From contig JAZQYH010000067.1 of NCBI GenBank assembly GCA_045633415.1, positions 1 to 64,000 on the forward strand: a stretch of 64,000 nt of DNA, in the 5' to 3' direction. The stretch comes from RGIG3102 sp045633415. GTDB lineage: Bacteria > Bacillota > Clostridia > Oscillospirales > Ruminococcaceae. Of this stretch, positions 48,592-58,563 are shown piece by piece. The position numbers and the translations under genes are program-made. The notes below the pieces were generated by a model. It saw only the letters and a list, made by a program, of their open reading frames with translations. It ran no database searches and had not been told where the DNA came from. How positions within the stretch are numbered: the first letter of the stretch is position 1; every line of letters starts with the position of its first letter.

Positions 48592-51500
48592 TTTAATACT
48601 TTCAGTTTTCAGTGATTACAATAATCCTGATTATATAAATGATTTTGTGGGTGTATATCTTGATAAGATAGATGTACACAGAAAAAATTCTCATATTTCA
48701 GCCGTGATTTCATCATCACGGCTTGTGCCTTATAATGCAGTAGAAAATTTTGCTGCATTTATTGCTGATAAATTTCCTGAATATTCTATTTCCATTGTAA
48801 ATAAATTTGATTTTGGCACATTTTCTACAAAGCATCTTAAAACATTGATTCAGCATTTTTGTGATGATGTTTCAAATATTCCTTTGAACTTTTTCAGTAA
48901 ATCAGAGGTTACTTTTGAAAATAATGTAATGTATATAACCATGGATAAAGGTTATGGTTTTTTGCATGGATGCGAGTTTGAAAACAGCCTTTCAGAATAT
49001 ATTAACAGTCTTACAGGTACACTGATTCCTGTAAAACTGGTAAAAACACAGTGGGAAGAAGAAAACGAACCTGCAATAATTCTGCCGCCTATTGTAAAAA
49101 TGGTGGAGAAAAAGGCACAATATACAGATTTCCATATAGACGGTCTTGATATAAAAGACAGCTCTGTTAAGGTTTTTATGGGCAAGTATACAGCCCCTAA
49201 AAATCTTATGTCTATTGATGATGCCCTTATACAGAATGGTAAAGTTATGGTGTGGGGCAAAGTATTTGCAACTGCACAGCAGGGTAACTTCAGAAAAATA
49301 TATATTTACTCCATAACAGATGGAACAAACTCCATAAATGTTAAAATTCTTTTGGATGCAAATGAAAAGAATTTTGATAAATGGGATGGCATCAAACCAG
49401 GTACATATTTCCTTGTACGTGGCGATTGTCAGCTGGATAAATATGAACGTGACTATGTAATCATGCCTTATGACATTATTACGTTTGATGTTAAAGCTAA
49501 AAAAGATAATGCAGAAGAAAAGCGTGTAGAACTTCATCTGCATACAAAACTCTCCTCAATGGACGCACTTATTGCACCAGATGAGGCTGTTCGCTATGCA
49601 TATAAACTTGGTCATCGTGCTGTTGCAATTACAGACCATGGTGTAGCACAGGGCTTTCCACAGGCAATGCTGGAATGTGATAAAATACAAAAAGATGACC
49701 CTGATTTTAAGGTTATATACGGCTGTGAAGGCTATCTGGTAGATAACATAGTTAATGTGTACCAAGGTGAATATAGTGGAAAATTAAGGGGTACAGAGTT
49801 TGTTATTTTTGATATAGAAAGTACAGGTCTTAATCCAAAAACAGAAACTATTACAGAAATTGGTGCAATCCGCTGGAAAGATGGGGAAGTGCTGGAAGAA
49901 TTCCATACTTATGCTGACCCAGGTAAACCTATCCCAGCAAATATCGTTGAATTGACAGGTATTACTGACGATATGGTTAAAGGTGCACCATCACAACTGG
50001 AAGCAATTGAAAGCTTTAAAAGATTTATTGGTGATGGTATCCTTGTTGCACACAATGCGGCAGGCTTTGATGTAAACTTTTTGAAAGTAAATGCGGAAAA
50101 GGTTGGTACAGATTTTAAATATCAGTTTTTGGATACACTTCCACTTGCAAGAAATCTTTTGCAGGATTTAAAAAATCATAAACTTGACACACTGGCAGAA
50201 CATTATAAACTGGGGAATTTTAATCACCACAGAGCTACTGATGATGCTATAATGCTGTCAAAAATATTTTATGGTTTGATAGAAGACCTTGAAAAGCAGG
50301 ATATTTACGAAATCGACAAGATAAATTCAGACCTTAGTAGTACGGATAAATTACCAAGAAGAAGTAATCATATTATTCTTCTTGCCAAAAGCCAGATTGG
50401 TGTAAAAAACCTATATAGATTGATTTCATACCGGCATCTTAACTATTTCTTTAAAACTCCAAGAATGCCAAAAAGTGAAATTATCAAATACAGAGAAGGT
50501 CTTATTATCGGTTCAGCCTGTGAAGCAGGTGAGCTTTACAGAGCGATAATTGACGGTAAAAGCCATGATGAACTGGTAAAAATAGCCGAATTTTATGATT
50601 TTCTTGAAATTCAGCCACTTGGCAACAACGAATTTATGGTTAGAGATGGCAAGGTAGAGTCTAACGCCATACTTGAAGAACATAATAAGATAATTGTTCA
50701 GTTGGGCGAAGAACTTAACAAACCTGTTGTGGCAACAGGTGACGTTCATTTCCTTTCAATGGATGATGCACAGTACCGTGCTATTCTTATGGCTGGTATG
50801 GGCTTTTCCGATGCTGACCAACAGGCACCACTTTATTTCCGTACCACTGATGAAATGTTGAAAGAGTTTGAATACCTTGGTGAAGAAAAGGCTTATGAAG
50901 TAGTTGTAAAAAATACAAACCTTATAGCTGATATGATTGAACCGGGAATTCGCGCTATTCCTAAAGGAACATTTCCACCAAGCATTGATGGTGCTGAAGA
51001 AGAGCTCCGACAGGCAACTTACAATAAACTGCATACTCTATATGGTGAAAATCCACCACAGCTTATAGTTGAACGTGTAGAAAAAGAGCTTAACAGTGTT
51101 ATTGCCCACGGTTATGCCGTTCTTTATGTAATTGCTAAAAAGCTGGTACAGAACAGTGAAGAAAACGGTTATCTTGTTGGCTCCCGTGGTTCTGTAGGTT
51201 CATCTTCACTGGCTTTCTTTGCTGGTATATCAGAAGTAAACCCATTGCCACCACATTGGCTTTGTAAAAAATGCAGATACTCTGACTTTAATGTACCTGC
51301 AGAAGTACTTACAGGTTTTGACCTTGAAGATAAATATTGCCCGGTATGTGGTGAAAAAATGTATGGTGATGGCAATGATATTCCGTTTGAAACATTCCTT
51401 GGTTTTAACGGCGATAAAGAGCCTGATATCGACCTTAACTTCTCTGGTGAATATCAGGCAAATGCCCACAGATATACAGAAGACCTGTTTGGTCACGAAT

Positions 51501-52864
51501 ATGTGTTCAAAGCAGGTACAGTTTCTGCGCTTCAGGATAAAACAGCTTATGGCTATGTAAAAAAATATCTTGATGAACGTGGACTCACTAAAAATAAAGC
51601 AGAAGAAAACAGACTTACACTTGGCTGTTCTGGTGTTAAAAAAACTACTGGTCAGCATCCGGGCGGCATGGTTGTTGTTCCATCTGACTATGAAGTTTAT
51701 GATTTCTGCCCTGTACAGCATCCTGCTGACTCAAAAGAAAAAGGTGTTATTACAACACACTTTGAATTTAAATATCTTCATGATACACTGCTTAAACTTG
51801 ATATTCTGGGCCATGATGTGCCTACAATGTATAAACATCTTGAAGACCTTACGGGTATCAAAATGGCAGATGTACCAATGAATGATAAAAATGTTTATAA
51901 AATGCTTACCAGCACAGAGCCTATAGGCGTATCTCCTGATGATATACAAAGTCTTACTGCCACATTTGGTATTCCTGAACTTGGTACAGACTTTGTTCGC
52001 CAGATGCTTATAGAGGCTCAGCCACAGTCTTTTGCTGACCTTATTCAGATTTCAGGTCTTTCTCATGGTACAGACGTTTGGATTGGTAATGCACAGGACC
52101 TTATTAAAAGCAAAACATGTACAATTTCCGAAGTTATCGGTACCCGTGACGATATTATGCTTACACTTATCAAAAAGGGTGTAGATAAATCAAAAGCTTT
52201 TAAGATAATGGAGATTACCCGTAAAGGTAAAGCTGCAAAAGAGTTCAATGCTGAAACTGAAGATATGCTTCGCAGTCACGGTGTTGAAGATTGGTATATT
52301 GAAAGTTGTAAAAAAATCAAGTACATGTTCCCAAAAGCTCATGCTGTTGCTTATCTTATGGCGGCTATACGCCTTATGTGGTTTAAACTGTATTACCCTG
52401 TAGAGTTTTATGCTACATACTTTACAGTACGTGGTGAAGCTATCGACTATGAAGCTGCAGTAGGTGGCAGAGCTATTGCTACTAAAAAGCTTAAAGATGT
52501 TACAGCAAGACTGAAGATAGAAAAAACTGCAAAGGATGAAGAATTGCGTACATCTTTGCAGATGGTTTGTGAAATGCTTGCCCGTGGATATGAATTTTTA
52601 CCTATAAGACTGGGAGAAAGTCAGGCTAAAAAATATGCAGTTGTAGATGGTAAAATCCGTCTGCCATACATGTCTCTGAAGGGTGTAGGCGAAACTGCGG
52701 CTATGCAGCTGGAAAATGCATGTAAAGAAAATACACAGTTTTTATCAGTTGAAGATTTCCAGAAAGCATCAGGCGCTTCTTCATCTGTCATAGATACTTT
52801 GTATGAGGTAGGGGCTCTTGGTAATATGCCACGAACAAACCAGGTTTCACTGTTTATGGATTAG
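48584..52864 (+). CDS. polC: DNA polymerase III alpha subunit PolC (Gram-positive type)
   Basis: 1426 residues from a GTG start behind AGAGGAAA. Order: N-terminal domain, OB fold (near nt 49230-49490), PHP domain beginning with VELHLHTKLSSMDA (nt 49526), interrupted by a DnaQ-type 3-5 exonuclease (FVIFDIESTGLNP at nt 49799, HNAAGFDVNF, HRATDDA), the rest of PHP, then the polymerase with a zinc module (CKKC ... CPVCG, near nt 51270-51350) and catalytic EPDIDLNF (nt 51419). It is the main replicative polymerase. The usual neighbours proS or nusA operon are absent. Confidence 0.97.
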   Translation: MSNLILSVFSDYNNPDYINDFVGVYLDKIDVHRKNSHISAVISSSRLVPYNAVENFAAFIADKFPEYSISIVNKFDFGTFSTKHLKTLIQHFCDDVSNIPLNFFSKSEVTFENNVMYITMDKGYGFLHGCEFENSLSEYINSLTGTLIPVKLVKTQWEEENEPAIILPPIVKMVEKKAQYTDFHIDGLDIKDSSVKVFMGKYTAPKNLMSIDDALIQNGKVMVWGKVFATAQQGNFRKIYIYSITDGTNSINVKILLDANEKNFDKWDGIKPGTYFLVRGDCQLDKYERDYVIMPYDIITFDVKAKKDNAEEKRVELHLHTKLSSMDALIAPDEAVRYAYKLGHRAVAITDHGVAQGFPQAMLECDKIQKDDPDFKVIYGCEGYLVDNIVNVYQGEYSGKLRGTEFVIFDIESTGLNPKTETITEIGAIRWKDGEVLEEFHTYADPGKPIPANIVELTGITDDMVKGAPSQLEAIESFKRFIGDGILVAHNAAGFDVNFLKVNAEKVGTDFKYQFLDTLPLARNLLQDLKNHKLDTLAEHYKLGNFNHHRATDDAIMLSKIFYGLIEDLEKQDIYEIDKINSDLSSTDKLPRRSNHIILLAKSQIGVKNLYRLISYRHLNYFFKTPRMPKSEIIKYREGLIIGSACEAGELYRAIIDGKSHDELVKIAEFYDFLEIQPLGNNEFMVRDGKVESNAILEEHNKIIVQLGEELNKPVVATGDVHFLSMDDAQYRAILMAGMGFSDADQQAPLYFRTTDEMLKEFEYLGEEKAYEVVVKNTNLIADMIEPGIRAIPKGTFPPSIDGAEEELRQATYNKLHTLYGENPPQLIVERVEKELNSVIAHGYAVLYVIAKKLVQNSEENGYLVGSRGSVGSSSLAFFAGISEVNPLPPHWLCKKCRYSDFNVPAEVLTGFDLEDKYCPVCGEKMYGDGNDIPFETFLGFNGDKEPDIDLNFSGEYQANAHRYTEDLFGHEYVFKAGTVSALQDKTAYGYVKKYLDERGLTKNKAEENRLTLGCSGVKKTTGQHPGGMVVVPSDYEVYDFCPVQHPADSKEKGVITTHFEFKYLHDTLLKLDILGHDVPTMYKHLEDLTGIKMADVPMNDKNVYKMLTSTEPIGVSPDDIQSLTATFGIPELGTDFVRQMLIEAQPQSFADLIQISGLSHGTDVWIGNAQDLIKSKTCTISEVIGTRDDIMLTLIKKGVDKSKAFKIMEITRKGKAAKEFNAETEDMLRSHGVEDWYIESCKKIKYMFPKAHAVAYLMAAIRLMWFKLYYPVEFYATYFTVRGEAIDYEAAVGGRAIATKKLKDVTARLKIEKTAKDEELRTSLQMVCEMLARGYEFLPIRLGESQAKKYAVVDGKIRLPYMSLKGVGETAAMQLENACKENTQFLSVEDFQKASGASSSVIDTLYEVGALGNMPRTNQVSLFMD

Positions 52865-52874
52865 AGGTGTTGAT

Positions 52875-53651
52875 TTGAGAATAGGTGTTTCTACTGGGTG
52901 TTATTTCCCACGGTATACAATCGATGCTTTAAAATCTGTAGCAGAAACAGGAGCGAAAGTAGCTGAGATATTTTTCAATACAGACAGTGAACTTGATGAA
53001 AGCTATGTAACACAATTAAAAAAAGTTGCAGATGATAATGGGATAGAAATAATTTCTGTACATCCCTTTACATCTGCAATAGAAACTTTTATGTTTTGGG
53101 CTAAAAGTGATTATAAATTACGGGACTCTGTTAAATATTACGAAAAATATTTTAAAGCCTGTAATATTTTAGGTGCAAAATATGTGGTAATTCATGGCTG
53201 TCATAGTTCTGCTGATTATATGCCTATGGAAAAATATGCCGAAAATCTTAATTTGCTATCTAAGAAAGCCAGAGAATACGGCGTATTTATTTCACAGGAA
53301 AATGTGGTTAAATTCAAATGTGGATATATCGAAAATCTGAAAGAATTAATCAGATATGCCGAAAAAGATATTAAATTTGTTTTTGATTTAAAACAGGCAA
53401 TCAGAGCACAGCAGAATATATATGATATCATTGATTTGATGGGGGATAGAATAAGCCATATTCACCTCAGTGATTATGACGGTAAATCCAACAGTCTTTT
53501 ACCAGGGCAGGGTGATATAGATTTCATAGCTTTGTTTGAACATCTTTCTGTCAAATATAAGGTAGATACTGCCTTGATTGAAGTTTATAGCGAAAATATT
53601 CTTCCTGATTACAAAGTAAAAAATGCACTGGATTTTTTAAATAATATCTAG
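52875..53651 (+). CDS. TIM-barrel sugar phosphate isomerase/AP endonuclease family 2 protein
   Basis: 258 residues from a TTG at 52875, five bases after GAGGTG; a longer frame lies within polC. The xylose-isomerase-like barrel is seen in IGVSTGCYFP, VVIHGCHSSADY, ISQENVVKFKC and FVFDLKQAI, then HIHLSDYDG with metal-binding His/Asp and ALIEVYSEN at the end. Without stronger AP endonuclease motifs the substrate (sugar phosphate or DNA) is uncertain. Co-transcribed with polC. Confidence 0.8.
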   Translation: MRIGVSTGCYFPRYTIDALKSVAETGAKVAEIFFNTDSELDESYVTQLKKVADDNGIEIISVHPFTSAIETFMFWAKSDYKLRDSVKYYEKYFKACNILGAKYVVIHGCHSSADYMPMEKYAENLNLLSKKAREYGVFISQENVVKFKCGYIENLKELIRYAEKDIKFVFDLKQAIRAQQNIYDIIDLMGDRISHIHLSDYDGKSNSLLPGQGDIDFIALFEHLSVKYKVDTALIEVYSENILPDYKVKNALDFLNNI

Positions 53652-53689
53652 TAAAATTAAAACAGCAATAAAATAAAGAGGTTAAATAT

Positions 53690-54151
53690 ATGAAATGTCC
53701 TTTTTGTGGAGGCTTTGACAGTAAAGTTGTAGACTCCAGACCAACTGAAGACGGAGAAAGAATCCGCAGACGCAGAGAATGTATCAGCTGTGGTAAAAGA
53801 TTTACTACATTTGAAGTTGTTGAAACAACACCGATTATGGTGTTGAAAAAAGATGGTTCAATTCAAGCTTTTAACAGAGATAAACTGCTTAATGGTATGA
53901 TTAAATCCTGTGAAAAGCGTCAGGTTTCTATTCAGGATTTGGAAAAAGCTGTAGATAGAATTGAATACAAAATTGTAAACAGTCTTAAAAATGAAATTTC
54001 TTCAGTTGAATTGGGTGAAATGGTAATGGAAGAGTTGAAAAAACTGGATGAAGTTGCTTATGTTCGCTTTGCATCTGTTTACAGACAGTTCAGCGATGTA
54101 AACACATTCTTTGAAGAATTGAGTGAATTACTTAAAAAGAAAAATGTTTAA
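53690..54151 (+). CDS. nrdR: Transcriptional repressor NrdR
   Basis: 153 residues, normal length. N-terminal zinc ribbon MKCPFCGG ... CISCGKRFTTFE (four cysteines), then an ATP-cone starting near 46 with PIMVLKKDGSIQAFNRDKL. It senses ATP/dATP and represses ribonucleotide reductase genes by binding NrdR boxes. It ends flush against the convergent DUF4363 gene with no terminator between. Confidence 0.96.
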   Translation: MKCPFCGGFDSKVVDSRPTEDGERIRRRRECISCGKRFTTFEVVETTPIMVLKKDGSIQAFNRDKLLNGMIKSCEKRQVSIQDLEKAVDRIEYKIVNSLKNEISSVELGEMVMEELKKLDEVAYVRFASVYRQFSDVNTFFEELSELLKKKNV

Positions 54152-54502
54152 TCAAAAAATAATATTTTCATCTACTTGTTCAATCATATGAATAGTTTCT
54201 ATCACAGTTTCATTGTTTTTTTCTATTTCATCATTTTTACAGTAGTATTCCATTAATAAAATATTTTTTTCTATATCATTAATATGCTCCTTGTTTATAA
54301 ACAACCGGAGCATATTTTTTTGTTTTGAAAATTTATCTTTTGTTATTTCTATTCTGGTTTCACTTGTTGAGTTATCAACAGTTTCTATACCTGTAATATA
54401 TGATTTATAAAAAAGCATCTGTTTTTTCACATATATGTCTGAAAGAACACTGCCAATCAGAATAGTTATGAAAATAATTAATGAATAGTAGAAAGTTTTC
54501 AT
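54152..54502 (-). CDS. DUF4363 family membrane-anchored protein
   Basis: 116 residues. One N-terminal membrane segment (YSLIIFITILIGSVLSDIYV) followed by a mostly helical charged region. DUF4363 proteins often follow a DUF421 gene in Clostridia. Its ATG overlaps the DUF421 stop (ATGA). Ribosome binding site AAAGGAGG. Role unknown. Confidence 0.7.
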   Translation of the reverse strand: MKTFYYSLIIFITILIGSVLSDIYVKKQMLFYKSYITGIETVDNSTSETRIEITKDKFSKQKNMLRLFINKEHINDIEKNILLMEYYCKNDEIEKNNETVIETIHMIEQVDENIIF

Positions 54503-55152
54503 TTAACCTCCTTTAACGTGCAGTTATATCTGCCGTTACTGTCCACAAGTAACAGTAAAATATTTTCTTTGGTCACATTTTCTCTTTCGATTATTTTATC
54601 TATTTTTGATTCGGTGATACCAATATAATCAAGGTTATAATATCTTTCCATGCCATCTACAATAATATCAAATGGGGGAATGCGTGCCTTTTTAATATTT
54701 GTGGTTGCATCAGGGTCTGTATATATGCTGACAGCACCTGTGGTTTCCACTATTGCCAGATTTACCTCTTCCAGATAAAACACATCTTTTGAGCGCATAA
54801 CTTCCAAAATATCATTTACAGTAAACCTTAAATCTTCCATAACAGTCTGGTTGATTATACCATTATGAATAAGAACTTTGGGATTACCCTGTAAAATATG
54901 AGCCATTTTATCGTTGCTTTTAGCAATAATTGATGTGAATATTTCAAAGCAGACAATTAGTAAAATAGGTACAATAGAATATAGAATAGGCAGTTCGGGC
55001 GCTTCAATTATAATAGATGTAAGGTTTGATATAAGCATGGTAGAAACAAAATCACTGGGTTGAAATTCACCCAGATTTTTTTTGCCCATCATCCTTAAAG
55101 AAAACATTACAAGGAAAAACATAATAGTTGTGCGCAAAATAATCGAAATCAT
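54499..55152 (-). CDS. DUF421 (YetF-like) membrane protein
   Basis: 217 residues from the ATG at 55152, which follows GAGGTGATTTTT; a GTG nine bases earlier lies inside that site. Three N-terminal membrane segments, then the DUF421 soluble domain with the conserved SLRMMGKKNLGEFQPSDFV and KVLIHNGIINQTVMEDLRFT. YetF-like proteins occur in spore-formers and some contribute to germination, from memory. Divergent from a ger operon, which supports a spore-linked role. Confidence 0.8.
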   Translation of the reverse strand: MISIILRTTIMFFLVMFSLRMMGKKNLGEFQPSDFVSTMLISNLTSIIIEAPELPILYSIVPILLIVCFEIFTSIIAKSNDKMAHILQGNPKVLIHNGIINQTVMEDLRFTVNDILEVMRSKDVFYLEEVNLAIVETTGAVSIYTDPDATTNIKKARIPPFDIIVDGMERYYNLDYIGITESKIDKIIERENVTKENILLLLVDSNGRYNCTLKEVK

Positions 55153-55184
55153 AAAAATCACCTCGTATCAATTATTGAGCCTGT

Positions 55185-55214
55185 GAGTAAAAATAAACAT
55201 TTGTGGCTAAAATA
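55185..55214 (+). promoter_or_regulatory. Forespore-type (SigF/SigG) promoter of the ger operon
   Basis: GGCTAAAATA at 55205-55214 fits the SigF -10 GGnnAnAnTw and, shifted, most of the SigG -10. GAGTA at 55185-55189, 15 bases upstream, is a partial SigF -35 (GYWTA). Ger operons are SigG-controlled in B. subtilis. Transcription would start about 10 bases before the gerAA start codon. Confidence 0.5.
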
Positions 55215-55230
55215 ATTTGAGGTGATTGTG

Positions 55231-56628
55231 ATGAATGATTTATTGTTTGATTCTATGGAAAAGAATAAAGCTGTATTTGATAATTATTTTGATAATTCTG
55301 CAGATTATTTTTTCAAACCTGTAAAAATTTTCAGTCAGAACTGTGCTGTTGTAATGTGCGAAGACCTGGTGGATTCATTAAAACTTTGGGAAGTTTTTTT
55401 AAGACCACTGAACGGTTTGAATGACAATAAATCAAGCAAGGAAATATACTCATATATTAAAAATGAGACAACTATACCTTTCAACCCATCCAGTGTAGAT
55501 AACTTTACTCAATCCATGTTTTTTCTTACAGCTGGTTTTGCGTTGTTATTGATAGATGGTGTAGACAAAGCTTTAGTAATGCCTGTTCAGGGATACCCGT
55601 CCAGAGGTGTTGATAAACCTACAAACGAGGGAAACTTAAAGGGTTCAAAGGAAAGCTTCACAGATGTAGGCAGAAAAAACATGGGAATGATAAGGCGCAG
55701 AATACGCAGTGAAAACCTTGTTGTCACTACAATGCAGACTGGCAGTAAAACAAAAACAGAGATTACAGTTTATTATCACAGTGATTATTGTAATCTACAT
55801 TTGGCAGAAAATGTAATTGAAAGAATTAAAAATATTGAACTGCCAATGATATTTGAATCTGGATATATATCACCATTTATAGACAGGACCAAAGGGTCAG
55901 TATTTCAATCTATAGGATATACAGAAAGACCAGACACTTTTTGCGCTAAAATATGTGAAGGCAAAGTGGGGATCATTGTCGATGGTACTCCTTTTGCTAT
56001 ATTGTACCCTTATTCCTTTACAGAAAACTTTTTGACAAATGATGACTATACACAAAGACCATATTTTACGTCATTTATAAGGATAATAAGGTATATATCC
56101 TTTATATTGGCTGTTGCATTGCCGGGGTTTTATATTGCTTTTACATCATTTGCACCTCAGACACTTGCAAACAAGCTGTTGTTCCTTATATATTCATCAC
56201 AAAATGCTACACCTTTGCCGTTATTTCTGGAGGCGGTAATGATAACTGTTTTACTGGAAATAATCAAAGAAGCAGGGTTAAGACTGCCTACACCTATAGG
56301 AAGCAGTGTTTCCATTGTATCAGCACTGATAATCGGGGATGCAGCAGTAAACGCTGGGCTTATTGGCAATGCATTGCTGATAGTCTGTGCGTTAAGTACG
56401 ATAGCTGCATTTATAATTCCATCGTTTTATGAATCTATCATTGTTTTGAGGCTGATTTTTATTGTTATGTCGGGCATATTTGGTGTATCGGGATTATGTT
56501 TTTCATTTATGTTTTTATTGTTCAATATTTTCCTTATGGACCAAGGTAATTTTACAACCAATTTTAATTCACAGAATGATAGGGTGTTAAAAAATAGCTG
56601 GAGAAATAATAAAGAAGGGGAGATATAA
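55231..56628 (+). CDS. gerAA: Spore germination protein GerA family, subunit A
   Basis: 465 residues from the ATG at 55231, right after GAGGTGAT (a GTG at 55222 lies within it). N-terminal soluble domain of about 270 residues, with the family motif QGYPSRGVDKP near 126, GRKNMGMIRRRI near 150 and TERPDTFCAKICEGKVGI near 233. About five membrane segments follow, with PLPLFLEAVMITVLLEIIKE. It forms the nutrient-receptor ring in the inner spore membrane. First gene of a three-gene operon. Confidence 0.93.
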   Translation: MNDLLFDSMEKNKAVFDNYFDNSADYFFKPVKIFSQNCAVVMCEDLVDSLKLWEVFLRPLNGLNDNKSSKEIYSYIKNETTIPFNPSSVDNFTQSMFFLTAGFALLLIDGVDKALVMPVQGYPSRGVDKPTNEGNLKGSKESFTDVGRKNMGMIRRRIRSENLVVTTMQTGSKTKTEITVYYHSDYCNLHLAENVIERIKNIELPMIFESGYISPFIDRTKGSVFQSIGYTERPDTFCAKICEGKVGIIVDGTPFAILYPYSFTENFLTNDDYTQRPYFTSFIRIIRYISFILAVALPGFYIAFTSFAPQTLANKLLFLIYSSQNATPLPLFLEAVMITVLLEIIKEAGLRLPTPIGSSVSIVSALIIGDAAVNAGLIGNALLIVCALSTIAAFIIPSFYESIIVLRLIFIVMSGIFGVSGLCFSFMFLLFNIFLMDQGNFTTNFNSQNDRVLKNSWRNNKEGEI

Positions 56629-57569
56629 TGAAAAGCAAACAAACAAGTCTGTATTTATTGATGTTCTGTTATATCTTCTTTTCCTTTGCGGTCTATATAC
56701 CAGACAAAGCGATAAACATATATGGCTGGTTAAAAATATTATTTGTAAGCCTTATCATTAATCTTATATATATATTGCTTGGTTCATTTAATTCTCTTGA
56801 AAAGTACGCAGTATTAATTTTAAAGCTCTATCTTGTTTTTACGCTTTCTAGACAGATATATAAAATTTATAGATATATGAAAATTTATCACAGTAGTAAA
56901 AGCGGCTTTGAAATACTGATAATCACAGGGATAATTATATTTATTTTTGTTGCACATTCAAATATAGATTTAAAAAGATATGCTATGCCATTATTCATTA
57001 TTACATTGTTTATTCCTACCATTGTACTGATGTTAAATGTACCTAAAATTAGTCGGTATAATATATATAACCATGGTGATATACTGGGAAATATGAAAAT
57101 AAATAGTATAACAATGTTTGATTACTGTGTACCCATTATAATTTTAAGCAAAAATTCATGTATTAAATATAAATCAGGTAAAATAATTACAGTGATTTTA
57201 TCATATTTAACTCTTCTTACAATAGTTCTATTAGCATATTCATGTTTTAATGGGAATTATATGTACAGTATATCACCTTTACAGTGCCTTTTTCAGCTTT
57301 CTGGTACAAATTTAATCAGAAACTATGATGCATTATTCACTTTTTTTATAATTTTCTCTTTTTTTGCTTCAGTCATTATAATTTTGTTAAGTTTTCAGAG
57401 ATTAAATAGAGAAATCAGCTGTAATTATAAACTTAAAGAATATGGATTTTTATTTCTCTTACCTGTATTTTTTATATTCAACAACATCATCAAGCCGTAT
57501 GTTTTATTTTTTGCTGAACTGGTTGCAGTAATGATGATTTTAATGGGGAAGAAAAATGAAAAAATTTAA
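56628..57569 (+). CDS. gerAB: Spore germination protein GerA family, subunit B
   Basis: 313 residues, ten or so hydrophobic segments. GerAB proteins are APC-type transporter-like proteins that bind the germinant. The usual length is about 365, so this one is short at the N terminus. The ATG overlaps the gerAA stop by one base (TAATG). Sequence is strongly A/T-rich (Ile, Tyr, Lys). Call rests mainly on topology and operon position. Confidence 0.8.
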   Translation: MKSKQTSLYLLMFCYIFFSFAVYIPDKAINIYGWLKILFVSLIINLIYILLGSFNSLEKYAVLILKLYLVFTLSRQIYKIYRYMKIYHSSKSGFEILIITGIIIFIFVAHSNIDLKRYAMPLFIITLFIPTIVLMLNVPKISRYNIYNHGDILGNMKINSITMFDYCVPIIILSKNSCIKYKSGKIITVILSYLTLLTIVLLAYSCFNGNYMYSISPLQCLFQLSGTNLIRNYDALFTFFIIFSFFASVIIILLSFQRLNREISCNYKLKEYGFLFLLPVFFIFNNIIKPYVLFFAELVAVMMILMGKKNEKI

Positions 57570-58431
57570 ATTAGTTTGTGTAATATTTTCTTTTTTGTTT
57601 ATGTCAGCCTGTAGTACCGATAATTCTGAAGAAAAATATGTAAAAAATATTTTATTTAACAAGACAGAAAATGAATATGTCGTTATGTTTGAGTATTATG
57701 ATTTTTCTTCTGACCAAGAAAATTATTTTTTTATACAGAATAAGGGGGAAGATATTGAAAAAATGTCTGTAGATTCTGTAAAAAAACATAAATTGAATTT
57801 CAGACTGTGTGAAAACATATATATTTCTCCTGTAATACTGGATAATGAAACAGGAAAAGTTTTTTATACAATCAATAGCCTTAGAATACCTGTGGACACA
57901 AATATTATATGTTGTCTGAGTGATGGCATACCTGAAAATACACAGGATATTATCATGACTAAACTATACAACTTTTCAATCAATGGCGGTAAAGTCAGTG
58001 GAACCATGAGTATATATGATGAAAACGGCGCATATTCAGGCGGCATTCTTTTATCCCAGAATAAAATAGTAAAGTATCTGCCTGAAAATCAATGGAAAAT
58101 TCTAAATGTGCTTACATCAAACAACCATAGTTTTACTATACAGTTCAGGAACGGACATATGGTTGCAGAACTGGAAAATTGCACATGTTTTACAGATACA
58201 ACAAACAAAACTACTGTAAATATTTCTGCCAGATTAAAGAACTATAATGGTGTGGCAAACAGCATATTGCAGGAAGATTTGTTTAAAGATTTATTAAGAA
58301 ATGAAATTAAAAATATTGTTTCAACACTTTATAACGACACTGTAACCGTAAAAGAGTGTAATTTATACTGGTTTTTAAGCCAAAAGACAATATTAAACAA
58401 TAAAATTGATATAAATGTTATGATATATTGA
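57556..58431 (+). CDS. gerAC: Spore germination protein GerA family, subunit C (lipoprotein)
   Basis: 291 residues. Signal peptide with lipobox MSAC (Cys near 19) and a hydrophilic, beta-rich body. GerAC proteins are lipoproteins of the germinant receptor, typically about 370 residues; this one is shorter and divergent, with family-like hints in the C-terminal half only. Overlaps gerAB by 14 bases, so it is part of the same operon. Confidence 0.75.
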   Translation: MKKFKLVCVIFSFLFMSACSTDNSEEKYVKNILFNKTENEYVVMFEYYDFSSDQENYFFIQNKGEDIEKMSVDSVKKHKLNFRLCENIYISPVILDNETGKVFYTINSLRIPVDTNIICCLSDGIPENTQDIIMTKLYNFSINGGKVSGTMSIYDENGAYSGGILLSQNKIVKYLPENQWKILNVLTSNNHSFTIQFRNGHMVAELENCTCFTDTTNKTTVNISARLKNYNGVANSILQEDLFKDLLRNEIKNIVSTLYNDTVTVKECNLYWFLSQKTILNNKIDINVMIY

Positions 58432-58434
58432 TGT

Positions 58435-58470
58435 AATCAACTGCATATCAGAATATGCAGTTGATTGTTT
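58435..58470 (+). terminator. Hairpin terminator of the ger operon
   Basis: Perfect 14-base-pair stem AATCAACTGCATAT / ATATGCAGTTGATT with a four-base loop, followed by a weak GTTTAG tail, four bases after the gerAC stop. Confidence 0.8.
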
Positions 58471-58492
58471 AGATTAAACTTTGTGCTTTTTG

Positions 58493-58521
58493 TTGAAATC
58501 GATGAGATAATAATATATAAT
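58493..58521 (+). promoter_or_regulatory. SigA-type promoter of hprK-ROK-murB-whiA-dnaE
   Basis: TTGAAA at 58493-58498 and a perfect TATAAT at 58516-58521 with 17-base spacing, 42 bases before hprK. Confidence 0.7.
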
Positions 58522-58563
58522 ATTAAATAATTATAACTTTTTATAAAAGCGGAGTACATCAAT

